Assembly (NCBI GenBank): GCA_003427395.1
Contig: BFEA01000048.1
Coordinates: 2,603,932 to 2,646,500, forward strand
Origin: Chara braunii
Taxonomy: Eukaryota > Streptophyta > Charophyceae > Charales > Characeae
Reading direction: 5' to 3'
DNA: 42,569 bases
In this document: positions 25,198 to 37,130 of the stretch, piece by piece
How positions within the stretch are numbered: the first letter of the stretch is position 1
How the letters are laid out: each line of letters starts with the position of its first letter
Notes under the pieces: generated by a model
Told to the model about the DNA's origin: nothing
Database searches by the model: none
Seen by the model: only the letters and a program-made list of their open reading frames with translations
Program-made: the position numbers and the translations under genes

Positions 25198-28060
25198 CCA
25201 TAGTCAGAGCGACCTCACCAATCCCTTATGGAAACATTGTCAGGTCCTCCAAGCAATCAAAGTAAACAAAACGCTGAGCGAGTCCCTTGTGGACACAATA
25301 CCCAGCCTTTTTAAGCTCAGACAATCGCAGGCAAACTGTTAGTCAGGTTGATTTTCGTAGCTACACAAATCTGATCTCAGTCAAACAGTATAATAATATC
25401 TGAATATATACACACATTTCTTTACTTTAACCTGATTTTTCTTCTGAAATAAAACAGACAAAAGTCAAAATAGGGGTGCATGCATACGTAACAGTCAAAC
25501 TAGTGAGTTGTACAGGTAGGGGTAACAATACTGATTATACAAAATGATCAATGTAGTTACCTCAGTACTCCCGACCTCCAAAGTCGACTCCAAATTCCGG
25601 TGGAGCTCCCGCAAGCAATAAACAAAACAAGCTGCTGCACCGCTGTTGACCAAACTGAAGCCCTGTTGTTGACCGTCAAATCCTCTAACGACTCCTAAGA
25701 TCGCAGTAATAACCCCCTCTTCAACGCTCAATCGCCTCCTCTAACCGTAATGCCCCTACCTCTGGCCAGACCAACGCTGTGTAGCTAAAAAATATCGCTT
25801 CCAAATAGAGCACCCCCCCCGTGCTCTATTTGAATGTCAGGCAAAACATAGCGAAAATGCAGCACTGATGTTTAAGCAGGTGCGCGTCGCAGCAGCAAGC
25901 AGTGGTCAGCGGAAACCTCAGCAACTGTTATTCATACCATGACTTGCAGCAAGGACAACCCGTATACAGTAATCTCAACACTGCAGTTAGCAAGGCTTGT
26001 CAATGAAATATGACGAAGGTACGATAACTAGAACTTATTAGGCCAAGACGCCCGGCCCCCTCAACAATCCACAACAAAACTTGGAGTCAGTAGACACACA
26101 AAAAGAAGGATTTACTTGAACCTAATTGTGAGTAACGACTCATGAAAACAAAATGTCGAATTCCAAAGTCTTATAACGGAAACACATTAGCTAAAGTAGT
26201 TTAGGTAATTGTGAAACTCCTACTAGTAGCTGAGAAACAACAAAACCCAGACTTACCAAGGTGCAGCACTACAACACGGACTGCACAGCAACAACTCACC
26301 AATCGACCAGCTGCAACAGTTTCCCAGTTGTTTTAAGTCACGACCGCTCTCAACGACAAATTTTTATTCTACAGCTAACAACCTACCCAGGCTATGCGCA
26401 GTGACTTAAAGTAGACGGGAAACACTATTAACCGCAGGACCAGACTATCACAACATCAAATCTTCCCTAGTCAACAGAGCCCTACCGGCCTTATAACTAG
26501 CTGGCTTTGTGGGCGGTATACCCCACAACCACGAGCCAAAGCATCAGTAGTCAGGCAAAAGCGGCCCCAAACACATATCGAAGGGCAAATGGAAAAGTGA
26601 ACCTACTACTAAGGAAATGGGAAGGTGCATCACCAAACGCTCGTGCCGAAACAATAGGCAGCTTGTTTACGTAGCTCAACTATTGGTTCACCGTGCATCG
26701 ACAGCTCTACCCATCCACTACAAGGTAAACATTCATAACCCCCGTTGCCACTTCTCGCTTGACCCGCTCCCCTCTGGAAGTACGGCCACATGCAAGAATT
26801 CAAATGGCAACGTGAGTCACTGGGAAAACAACGAGCACGACGACAACACCTATCCTTCTTTAAAGAGTAAAATGATAAACCGGGGATAGTCGTGCAACTG
26901 GCAATAACTCTGTACTACATGCACGATCTCAAGTACGAGGGTAATCACAATGATCTGCAGCGATTACAAGGAGTAAATCAAGAGATGTCGACCAGTATAA
27001 GTACGACAGTAAGGTGGGTGATAACAGAGTCTGCTGTCCATTTTCACTGAACCGAGTGCAGCGAGACAACGAAAACTCTGCTGAGTCACACTATGCTCGT
27101 CTCGCTTGCTGCTACCACGGCTGCCGGCTGCTCTCATCAGTGACGAAAGTGATGAATGAACCTCTCGCTAGAACCTGGAAGGATACACGCAGAGAAGGTC
27201 ACTGCCTACTGCGCCCATCAATGGGCAAAAATGATGAATGAATCTTCCGCTGGAAATCGGCCAGGTACATCGCCCCTATGGAAACATACATGAGGACGGA
27301 CAACGGGATCTTGCTGATGACCGTGTGTAGTAAAATCGGGATTAAGATGCATGGCAATGCTCAGTTGAGGCCTGCTTCCATAGACTATGCTCCTCTATTC
27401 ACCTAGAAGGCAAGGTGATACTCGTTCTTCTGCTGAAAATTCAGAAAGATACATTACTACTTTCATAAACTCCCGTAGAACCGTGCAGCCCCTGCAGCCC
27501 AGATAAAAAAAAAAACTAACGCCCTACTATCAATTCTGACACCACTATCATACTCGGGATGGCCAAAAACCCCGATTTACGATCTTTTCTCGCTCGATTC
27601 CGCTGAGGAACGAGCGAGATATCATTTTTTTTTTGCTCTCGTTTCCTTCACTCGTTATTTTCTCCCAACCTCTCCGCGCACTATCTCTTCCCTCTACCTT
27701 ACTTCTTACTTCTTACTAACTCCCCCCCCAGACCAATACCACCATCAGATTCGCCTAGCCCAGAAACCTCCTACCTGACTTTCCTTCACCACGGTTCCTA
27801 CTAAAAATTAGGTAAGGAAGCACGTTCTCCCTCCTTGCACTTCACCCTCTTCGCCATCTATGCCTTCCTCACTCTTCCCAACTACACCTGGCACAGATCC
27901 GCGCCCAGGTTCATCCAACCTGGTTCCCCTCCTCTAATCTTCCGTCTCTCTCTCCTTCTTTCTCTCATCTTTCTCCCAGCCACCTCCTCTCTCATTTCCT
28001 CCCTGCTTCTTCTTCCTCCCGACTTCGTCTTCTTTGCTGTTGCCGACATTTACCCCGAAT
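25198..28060. other. Unassigned DNA, no gene recognised
   Basis: Nearly 3 kb of mixed composition. The plus-strand frames at 26617-26889 and 27014-27241 are unconvincing. A palindrome ATAGAGCAC-CCCCCC-GTGCTCTAT lies at about 25805-25828. A duplicated phrase (ATGATGAATGAA then TCTTCCGCTGGAA or CCTCTCGCTAGAA) lies near 27150 and 27229. Confidence 0.3.
25553..25735 (-). CDS. Possible orphan exon, unknown protein
   Basis: A minus-strand frame follows a potential acceptor (GGTTAG| near 25743) and reaches GAG|GTAACT, a plausible donor, at about 25559. The roughly 60 residues between are balanced in composition, with alternating hydrophobic and polar residues and no low complexity, as in helical-repeat proteins, but I recognise no family. 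It has no neighbours that support a gene, and it may be eroded retroelement coding sequence. Confidence 0.18.
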
Positions 28061-28103
28061 ACGCAGGACCCTGAACGCAGGACCCTCAACGCAGGACCCT
28101 GAA
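28061..28103 (+). repeat. Short tandem GCAGGACCCT(G/C)AAC
   Basis: Three head-to-tail copies of a 14-bp unit. Confidence 0.85.
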
Positions 28104-29160
28104 CGTCACTGTTAAACGAGGCGCGTACTCAAGGTCATCGGCTGCCGTGACGGCCACCCACGGGGGAAAGTTCCAATCATTCCCCAATGCAATACTATCA
28201 CAGCAACCCATGCTGGTAGGCACCCAGCGTCCTGGCCAATGATGGCGGCGACCAAGTCGCCATCTACCCGCGACCAGGTGTGGGACTTTCTCTCCATCCG
28301 CTCATCGCTCAGCAGTTTCAAGCGTTCATTTCTTTCTTTCAAGGTTCCTTTCATCCTTCCTCGCGGTACTTTTTCGCCGTCGGTCCCAGAGCCAGTTTTC
28401 CGGCTTGGTTCAAGACGGGATTTCAAGAGAAGAAAAATAAAAAAATAAAAATACAAGTAAAAACATATCAAAAATAAAATTAGAAGAACCGACGACGACG
28501 AGGCCCCGCCGGCGCCCTCTTCGTTTCACCAGTTAGACCTTGGTCGAACCCGTTTGGCAAAACCAAGGGGGATAGTCCCTAAGGACCCTCAACCCCTCAG
28601 TCTCTTCTAATTGCGCTCCTCTACTCTATCGTCGCTTGCTAGCCTCGATCCCCGGATCTCCCTGGTGAAGGTGATCTCCCTGGTGAAGGTGAATGTTGTA
28701 ATCAATAGGGCTAAACCCAAACCTGACACAATCGCGCGTGGAACTTCATTCAGGTAGTATCCGCCACCAGGTAGGTCTACCATACATATTCAAGTACGCC
28801 CTCTTCCCTACTCGATCGCACCGCTGGCCCCAAGGCCGCGGTCTTCGCACTTGGTATGCGGAACCCCTACTAGTGATGGCCCAATGGGCTGCCTTGGTAG
28901 TACTAAGGCCCCTACTCTAATACTCGTCGCCGTTGCGGACACTACTTTACACCGAGCCTCCATCGATTTGACAACAAAGTTCAACTAACTCTTCTCAATA
29001 CTGGTAACAAAACAACCAGTTTTACAAAATCAACTACTACGCCCGCACATAAGGCGCATATAATACTTTCTTATCAAAGTTTAATCCCCCTATGTCTTGC
29101 ACCTTTCCCAAAGAGGCCGGTTTCTGTGTCGGTCGTCAATCCGACCGCAATCGCTAATTA
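28104..29160. other. Unassigned DNA
   Basis: An 18-bp unit GATCTCCCTGGTGAAGGT is duplicated at about 28655-28690, and an A/T tract lies near 28430-28480. No gene recognised. Confidence 0.3.
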
Positions 29161-29168
29161 CGACAATC

Positions 29169-29188
29169 GCATACTCAAAAGAGTATGC
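29169..29188. repeat. Perfect hairpin GCATACTC-AAAA-GAGTATGC
   Basis: An 8-bp perfect stem with a four-base A loop (29169-29176 and 29181-29188). Confidence 0.8.
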
Positions 29189-29269
29189 CCACACACTCTC
29201 TAACCTCAGCATACTTAGCTTAATCAAATCACCTTCAACAAATTACTAAGACACGAGTACCGTCAGAAC

Positions 29270-29365
29270 TCGTCCTATCGGTGCATTTCTGTAGTCAAGG
29301 TCGGACCCAGCGCGACCTTTCAAAACAACGGCAAATACCCTTGTAAGGGTGTCTGCCACGACAAT
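29270..29365 (+). repeat. Dispersed repeat shared with 19220-19300
   Basis: See the partner: GGCAAATACCCTTGTAAGG at 29330-29348 with similar flanks in the same orientation. Confidence 0.55.
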
Positions 29366-29509
29366 GCACTGAAATCCAGGGTTGGCAAAAAATAGGTTCC
29401 GAGTCATAGATATTAGTGGTTCAAGAGAGTGGTTTCTCATAAGGAATCCCAAGTTTCACTTAGTCGTATAGACCCGGTCGTCGCTTTATACGGTAAGATG
29501 ATATTAGGT

Positions 29510-30260
29510 AGCATTATGACAGAATAATGTTTTGGAAAGTTTTGTTAAAGGAGTTAAAACAGAATCTGGTTTAACATTTCGATAAATGATCAAAAAAAAA
29601 ATAAATCATAATTCAATAATCATTTTATAATAAAATTACAATCTAAATTTTAAATTTTCATTCCATCTTAAAAAATGTCATTCAATTTTAAAAATTTTCA
29701 TCTTACTTGCAAACTTTCATTTCAAGAATATGGTATCCCTTCTTATTTGGACTGCATGCTAGAGATGGAATGAAAGTCTGGATGAGTTCATGAAATACTT
29801 AAATTAGACTGTCATTCTAAGTAAGGATTTTCATTCATAAAAATAGGTTAATCCAATCTAAATTAGAATATATTTACTGTAGTAGAATGAAAATGTAATT
29901 AAAACATTTCAAAAACTTGTTCATACTTTAATTCCATCTTAAACAAATAGATGTAGTTGGAAGAGAAAATTCATATTTAGGCAGAAACTTATCAAATAAA
30001 ACTGGAAATTTTAGAATCGGACGAACATTGGAATGATAATTTATAAATATGAAGGATTTTTTTTTTATGAAATGTTTTTTTAACTTTCATTTCTTGTGGT
30101 AATTTTTCTTTTGATTGGTTTTCAATTGAATAGAATGGTTGGGTTAGCATATTATAGGAAGTGAATGGTTTAACTTTTGATAGTAGGCTATTGTAGGAGG
30201 TTTGCAGTAAGAGGATTTGTTAAACGATAATATTTAAGATATTACCATTGTACCCATCCT
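29510..30260. other. AT-rich block
   Basis: A pronounced AT-rich segment with recurrent TTTCATT(C/T)CATCTTA and TTTTCATTC phrases on the plus strand. No paired termini, gene or RNA was recognised. Possibly a decayed AT-rich transposon. Confidence 0.45.
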
Positions 30261-30267
30261 TGATTGT

Positions 30268-30382
30268 TGTAAGTTAAACTTGTTGATATTGTCAGGATAA
30301 CTCGAGGTCGAATTGTGAGCTCCCCGACCTCAAGCTATTATTTTGGAATATAATGATTGCATGGTTTGATGGGCAAAAAAAA
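30268..30382 (+). repeat. Dispersed A-tailed repeat, copy 1
   Basis: GATAACTCGAGGTCGAATTG, then GAGCTCCCCGACCTCAA, ending in 11 A, aligns with 38978-39090 (GATAACTCCGGGTTGAATTG, GAGGTCCCCGACCTCAACTG, ending in A9). The shared body and A-tail suggest a small retroposon. A clear TSD or full Pol III promoter is not evident. Confidence 0.6.
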
Positions 30383-30608
30383 AAAGACTCGTAGAGTTTC
30401 TGCCACAAATAATTCTTGATAGTTGATGCTTGACCCTTGAAATCTCGGTGCTCACCAAGTCTCGTTCGTCCTCTCCTAACCAAACCTCTTGGTATTCAGA
30501 ATTGTGGGTCAAGGTTCATTATCGATGGCACTTGGTTCCTATGAAACAGGTAGGGTGTTGGACCCCATGCCTGCATGGGGCGTAATGAGAATTTGACAGA
30601 CTCAAACC

Positions 30609-30951
30609 TTTCAATTAATAAATGTTTTCGTGATTATATGGAGAACTCACTTTTATACTATGGCGGATGACTGCTTGGGGCACAAAACCTCAACCCTTAT
30701 GAGCTCGAACAATTCATCTTTCTTCAAGAATCGACACCTGACCTCGACAATTTGTGTATTTTTTAAATTTGGAACAAACTTTCAATTAAGAAATGGTTTC
30801 GTGATTACATGGAGGACCCACTTTGGCGTTGTGGTGGATGACTGCTTGGGGCACAAAACCTCAACCCTTATGAGCTTGAACAGTTCATCTCTCTTCAAGA
30901 ATCGAGACTCGACCTCGACAGTTTGCGTATTTTTTAAATTTGGAACAAACT
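30609..30951 (+). repeat. 171-bp tandem duplication
   Basis: Two units (30609-30779 and 30780-30950) share TTTCAATTAA, TTCGTGATTA, GATGACTGCTTGGGGCACAA and CTTCAAGAATCGA. About 85-90% identical, with mainly C/T and G/A differences. The open frame of 109 codons across both units keeps phase because 171 is a multiple of 3, so it may have been coding. Confidence 0.92.
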
Positions 30952-31180
30952 TCACATAACCATTGAAAACCTGCTATTTTTCAGAAATGGTGTGTAGTTA
31001 GGTAATTCACCTCAAGATAGTGGTTCCGCTAACGACTGCTTATCATGTTCCAAGGATCGAAAATTTGTCATGACCGACGAGCCAAAAGTTGTATGTGATC
31101 ATTTTGTTAAATCGGATGACTTCACATGAAATAAGTGCATATATGCAACAAATGTATGTGAGACTGCAGTGGGTTGAGCT

Positions 31181-32013
31181 ATGCTCTCATTCAACAAAAA
31201 GGTATTTCGATCCCTCGTACTACGGAACCTCCTCTTACGGAAGGACATGTGCTTTGGGTTAAACACCGACAAACTATGTAGGTTGAAAATGATATTCCAC
31301 ATCCTCCACATGAGCCCCGAACAAATAAATTGGGTACTGTCGGGATCACGTAGGATGATAATGTGGAACTTGCTTTGTGTGTTAGTCGAGAAGTTCCTAC
31401 TAGATACAAAGATATTTATGAGTTTCGAACTGATGAGTTGGCAATTGTCGCGCTTACTCATGCTTTAGGATCACATAAACCAGGGGTTGTTCGTGATTAT
31501 ACTTCATATAGACTTTCAAAGGTAGGAATTGATCTCCAAGAATAAGTTGTGGAACCTGCTCTTGTTGTAAAAGATAAGCCTCAAACTGAAGATTTGTTGA
31601 TTGTGGAGGTTGGAGTTGGTGTTCATAATCTAGAAGAGGTCAAGGATAATTATGATCCTCGAGTTGAGCCTCAAACAAGCGAGACCCCCCATGCTGTTGG
31701 TGTGGTACCAACTGGTTTAGGTGGTATATATGAATGGGTTGGTCGCAAGTGTAATTCTTGTACTTAAATAAAACCTCGATAAAAATATATGGGGACTAAT
31801 GAAACCTTTTATGGTGCTAAAATGAGACTAGTTACTACGTCTCCAGACCCTCGTGCCACCATTGAGAAATTGGGGTCTGCTTCTTGGAAGAAGGATATGC
31901 CCTCCCACTCCGAGACTCCTGCTTCTCGTAAATTGGATGACTTCGTCAACTCATTGAAGGAGAATGATAGGGGTCATAAGCGGTTAGTTAAAAAAGGGGA
32001 AAGGAAAGGATAA
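31181..32013 (+). pseudogene. Eroded coding region, possibly retroelement ORF
   Basis: Three consecutive plus-strand stretches (31363-31545, 31549-31767, 31789-32013) read as charged, soluble protein with only single stops between them. This suggests one reading frame disabled by point mutations. No domain is recognised. Its position about 1.5-2 kb upstream of a LINE endonuclease would fit an ORF1 (nucleic-acid-binding) protein, but no CCHC knuckle is visible. Confidence 0.3.
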
Positions 32014-33555
32014 ATTGCTTTATGAAGAAGGAAATAAGTTGTTTTTTGTTTTTTTTTTCTTCTTCAAGTTATCCTCTTAACCTTCAGCATAAGTCTTCCA
32101 ATCCCGCTGAGAAGCTCTCTCTCTAATAGTGGATCCCAGATTCTTTGCGTACGTCTCATGGTTTACTCTTCATGCGGTATATGAGAAGACGCTGTATTCG
32201 CTCAAGAAGAATTGTCCGTGACTGCATGACTCTCAGGTGTTAATCTATTTTCTCACACAATCATGCATTTGAATCTCATGGTGGCAACACTTCTCTGGTC
32301 GCCACAAGCAAATAGTCATCGACAATCTAAAACAAGATCACCCTCAGAGTCTTTTTTTGTTAGTTTTTTGTCTCATTGCCACCATATATTTTATCTTCGA
32401 TCAAGTGTGTGAAGAACTATCTCAGATGGTGTGCCAAAAATTATTCTCTACTATGAAGATGACAGTATTCCCGCCGAGATTCCGGTACCTAGTGCCTTTC
32501 ATTCAACCCTTGCTCTTAGTGACTTTGCTTAAGTTTATCATTCACGTGTCATGACTGAGGGATCTTTTCGCCTTCGAATACCTCTCCTTCAACTCTAGCC
32601 CTGATCATCCCTTCTCAAGTTGTTTTGTCATAAATTGGGTCTATTCGGATTACCGCTCATCTCCGTTGTTCCCCTTAGGAGAGTTTTTTATACTAATTAA
32701 AAATACCTTGAGGAAAATGATAATGGGAGAGTGGTCTTCTAACCCAAGGGTGTCCATGCAACTCTTAGTGCAGTCTGCAAGGTGGTAGGCTTGCGTCTAA
32801 GGCATGAAAAGTCTATTGCCTGTGATCTTGGAGAACAACATCCATACAATTTAGCATAATACTTATCCCCATCGCTCAAACATGAGATTGTCAGATGAAC
32901 GACTAAGGGTTTTCTCTTCATGATCCATCTATGAAAATCTTTGATTTATATCCTCAGAAAGATCACGCTTATAACATGGAAGGTGGTGCGTTACGTGAAC
33001 GACACCTTCCAGATTGACGTACTCAACTCATTTTTTATTTCATCAAGCAGGGGCTCTATTGTGTATGTCATTTATTCTTTTGGTGGAGAGATGCCTTAAC
33101 TTTGTCTTTTATCATGATAATCAAACAATTGGATCTTGCTTTTTCGAAGCAAGGTCTACTTTCTTTTTGTATGATGGATATGATTCATTTTCTTTTTGAC
33201 ATTAGATGTATTGTTAAAAAGTGGATTGGGTTAACCTTCAAGTTTGCCTCATTGCAGCCTCTGTCTAACGTTCGACCTCTCTCGCCCACTGCAAGTGGCT
33301 TTGAAATTTCATTTGTCTTCTCCTTTTTCCTGGTGGAACCATCGAGACTCATTATAAACTTTTCTTTTCTTTTAAGAAGTGACCGGGAATATTTCCCTCT
33401 TATTTTTGCGTCTAGAGTGCAACCTCGAATTTATGATATTTGTGAGGGAGTTACCTTAATTGTGCTTACAATGGTGGATTCCAACATACCTGCTGACTGT
33501 GGATTCCTGTCCAAAAGGTTCAGTAATTTAAGAATATCAAGTTTGTTCTTGTTTA
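32014..33555 (+). other. Decayed DNA upstream of the LINE endonuclease
   Basis: Plus-strand frames (for example 33102-33569) are broken and not recognisable. Composition is T-rich and CpG-poor. Likely the continuation of the same LINE or of neighbouring elements. Confidence 0.3.
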
Positions 33556-34120
33556 GTGGATTCGGTTAGAGTGGCTACTTGGAATATCTATGGGATTGAC
33601 TCTACTTGAGTCTGCTATAATACATGTAGCCAAACGTCGTGAAATCTTTAGGCTTAAAAAAAAAACATAAGTTTCATTTTTCATGTTTACAAAAGACTTT
33701 TTAGGAGCCTTGCATGACTGCTTTTGGGATTGTCGTGGAAGATGGGCGTCGATTATGGTCACTATGGGTTTCGAACCCTGACTTATTTGTACAATATATG
33801 CCCCTTTGGATGACACTGAATGGGTATTTTCCCACGAACTAATAACTTTGTTATTGTCGGGGACTGCAATACAATAACCGAGCCTAGTTTAGATAACCCA
33901 TTTATATTACCTTCTGCAACCCGACGTCAAAACCCTGATAGCTTTTATAACTGAATTATACATGGTTGATATTTTTTTGCACTAAGATCCTGAAGATCAC
34001 AAATTTACTTGATTCTCTTCAAATTTGTATGGTTTGCACTTTAAAAGTCGAATAAATCCTCGGAAAAATATTTACCTTATTGACCGAATCCGACTGGAAA
34101 GATGGCTTGTATATATTTAT
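33556..34120 (+). pseudogene. LINE (L1-type) endonuclease domain, degenerate
   Basis: The plus strand shows the apurinic/apyrimidinic-like endonuclease that opens ORF2 of L1 elements. An N-terminal WNIYGI (family WNxRGL) lies near 33580, TIYAPLDDTEW near 33790, and VGDCNTI (family GDFN, here Phe to Cys) near 33857. A C-terminal SRIN...LIDRI lies near 34040 (family S.ID.I). The protein nicks target DNA for reverse transcription. It is dead: frameshifts separate the motifs and stops interrupt them, including a TGA where the family has Trp (TGG), the signature of methyl-C decay. No reverse transcriptase was recognised downstream, so it is truncated or too eroded. Confidence 0.8.
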
Positions 34121-34126
34121 TATCAC

Positions 34127-34129
<3 letters not shown>

Positions 34130-34171
<42 letters not shown>
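34130..34171 (+). repeat. (TTA)n microsatellite
   Basis: About 13 uninterrupted ATT/TTA units directly after the LINE remnant. Confidence 0.95.
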
Positions 34172-35759
34172 TGCATTATCTCCTCTTCTAGCATAATCGT
34201 CACTGTGGTGAGATATACACTGAAAGACGACGTGTTAACTCGACTGTCTCTATTTTGCATAAACCTGGTCGTGCCAACAACCATGCATACCCTTCTCAAG
34301 TTGTAACCATGACCACGGTATTCGAAACACAGGCTGATGAACATTTAGTGGTTACGGAAGAAAGAAAGGAAAATAAGGGGAGGTAAAGTCAAGGGATAGA
34401 AAGGGGGTAAGCGTGACAGTTGGGGAGGGAAAGAATACTTACCTGGTCGGCTTGGTGCGAGACCTGGTTGATCCAACCGAGAGATTCATCAGATCTAGAC
34501 ATAGTAAGGAGTGGTAGACTGTGAGCTCCTTTTTTATTTTATGAATGGTGACGCATAGTTGTTACAAGTGTTTGGAGGGGACTGTTAGAAGGAGCTGACC
34601 GACTGGAAGTTCATACTTGGTCGTTTTTGCATCCAAATACACGTGTCGTAATTGTTGTGATTACAGTCGATATGTGCTCTTCTCCTGCCTGTAATGGGGT
34701 AACTTCAGACTGAGATTCACCACGAGTTATTTTTGTTCTTTTCAAATCGAGGTTACAGTTGTTGTTCTCATGAGCTACGCGCTGCTATTGATTTTGGCAA
34801 CGACATTGTTGTTCTCCCAGCAGGTATATTGCTGCCATCATAGTGGTCGTATTGCTATTCGCTCAGTATGACTATGCATATGGTTCTTTGCTGACTTTTG
34901 TTTCTCAGCGAGAGGAACTGTTGCTTTTCTACTTCGAGGGGCTGCTGAACTTTGTTTCCCACAGTAGTGGTGTCCTGTGTCGAAGTTTGCTGCTTTTTGT
35001 TTTTCAACAACGATAGTATATTATTCAAGCGTTATCAATATGAGGAGAATGACATTGCTCTTGGGGTATTTATGATGTTAGTTGCAGTTGTTGTGTATCT
35101 CAAGGAGACTGTATTGGTGTTCGTTGATGATCAAGGTGTTGTCATCCTTTCCAGCAGCAGCGGATTGTTATTTTGAGGTGCTGCATTTTGCAGCAGCAAC
35201 AGGTTGTTGCTACCCGGGGGTGGGGCTGTGTTTGGGTGCGAAAGGGGTAAACTGAAGGAGAAAAATTTGCGAGAAGGGAGACCTCGATTCGAAGAACATC
35301 CTAGCGATTGGCTGCCATTGCAGCGCCCTCAGGACTTGAAGAGTTTAATACCCTCTCCATGCTAATCTCAGTTACCCTCCTCGTATCATGAGCGAAAATT
35401 TTCTTTCCCAAGTCTTCTTCCTCTCACTCTAGTCCTTGGTTCGGGAGAGGAAGGCAGGGGGTGGGATTGTAACCCACACAATTGCATGAAGGTTCTTGTG
35501 GGAGTAAAACCACCAATTGTGGGAGTTCTGTCGGAGCCCAGGAGGGACTCTAAAGGCAGAGAACTGTAGATAGGATCCCATCCCTTTTGTCATATTTTTA
35601 CTCCCTTGCTCATATCCCTTCCTCTGCAACCATGTATGTGCTGGAATGAGATATGAAATGCGTGGTTTTAAGAACGTTTCAACTCTTGTTGGTCTTAGAT
35701 TCTTCATACATTAATTTAGTAAAGATAATTAAAATATGAGTCACACTGATTGGTTGTTG
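34172..35759. other. Unassigned DNA with GTTGTTG / CAGCAGC phrases
   Basis: Scattered GTTGTTG, GCTGCTG and CAGCAGC phrases between 34740 and 35210 give Leu/Val-rich frames; nothing is recognisable. 35429-35707 has a minus-strand frame of 92 codons without known features. Confidence 0.3.
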
Positions 35760-36720
35760 GCTTGACAGTGAGGGTCTGCCCCGCTAAAGCCGGAGGTGGA
35801 AGGGTTGTCCCTCACTTGCATGATCCACCACTCATACCAAGGTGGAGGGTTGGTGTCTCGTGTGCATGGTAGGACCTTTGACACTAAGGGAAAACCGCCA
35901 AAGTCCTTTGGATGGACTCAGAGGGGTGGCCCAACACCTAGGTTGAATGTTGAAATTGGATATCAGACTCGGTGAGAGGTATGAAGCCGCCGCCAAAGCA
36001 TAAGCGAAGGGGCTACCCGATACCTATAGATAAAATGAAGATCGAGGTTTCAAGTTATGATATAAAGAAAAAGTAAAAGGTGGTTGCTGAAGCCTTTGAG
36101 TGGAGAGGCGACCATACACCTAAAAGTTTGGTTTAGGATTAAGGATTGGGATAATATGTTAAGAGAAATGGTAACGGGAAGTCATCGAAGCGTAAGTGGA
36201 GGGGCGGCTCGACACCTCAGGGTTTAAGGTAAAGGCAAAGGGTAGATAGAAGGCTAAGTCCAAAGCTAAGGAAAAGGGAAGCCGCCAAAGCAAAAAGCGG
36301 AAGGGAGATCCAACACTCAAGGAATTAGCGGTAAAATCAAAAGAGTTTGAGTCATAGGTTAGAGTAAAGTTGAAAGGATTGTTGCCGAGATCTTCGGCGG
36401 AAGGACGACCTTGCACCTAGGATGAAGTTATAGGTCGTCGTAAAAGTCAAAAGGTGGAAGGATGACCTATACTTCACAAACTAGTAGGTTAAGGTGAGTC
36501 ATTTATACTTAGCCATCACCGAAGCCGAAGGTGGAGGTGTAGCACGTGCTTATATTACTAAGGTTATGATAAAAGTAAGTCATACCCAGATACTACGGAA
36601 GTCGAGAGATGGATGGGTAGCCCATGCTTGAATTGACCTGATTAAGATATGGTTTTCTTGTGCCCTCTAGTGAGGCACATCACGAAAGCCAAAAGGTGGA
36701 CGAGTGAGTCTCTTGCATAT
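35760..36720 (+). repeat. Spaced degenerate motif array, about 11 units
   Basis: A motif around (G)CCGCCAAAGC...AAGTGGAGGGGYGACCCAACACCTA recurs near 35785, 35900, 35985, 36080, 36178, 36278, 36380, 36450, 36510, 36590 and 36675. Spacing is roughly 70-115 bp, with unrelated A/G-rich spacers. It lies just before LTR-type motifs, so it is probably part of a retroelement LTR or untranslated region. Confidence 0.7.
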
Positions 36721-36984
36721 ATGTTCTTCAAATTCTTTCTCGTGACACTTATGCTACTAACATAATCAAAGTGACTGTCTAAGATAGAAAAAACTACTCT
36801 CCCTTATTTTACACTTGGGTATACTACGGGAGGCCTTTCTTAGCTTAGGCGCATAGATACTCCCCGTCATGATGTGTTGGAGCCCTAGGTAGGATTTGAC
36901 TAGTAGATAGGTTGGGTAGCCTAAGTTTTGATTGAGAGTTGGATTTCCAGTCGTCAACCCTAGTTTAGACTTTGGGATATTACT

Positions 36985-37130
36985 TTCCTTTAGGAAGTGC
37001 TGCCCAAATTTGTACTGGATTAAATACTTTACTAACTTTCATCGGAGTCATTGATTTTTTTTCTCATATTCAAAACTGTTTATATTTGGCGAGCCTACTT
37101 CCCCATGGAAGTGCTGCCTGATATTTCCCA
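36985..37130 (+). mobile_element. LTR-type motif pair, plus orientation
   Basis: CTTTAGGAAGTGCTGCCCAA (36989) and CCATGGAAGTGCTGCCTGAT (37103) are inverted relatives of the AAATTTCGGCAGCGCTTCC motifs at 23964 and 24087. With the shared block at 38100-38440 they define a second, opposite-orientation copy of the 22-24 kb element. Confidence 0.6.

Noticed and set aside
24352-25342. Proline-rich repeat proteins of 156-283 codons
   Set aside because: A stop-free 53-bp minisatellite plus the gap; the frame rotates each unit, so no single protein repeat is preserved.
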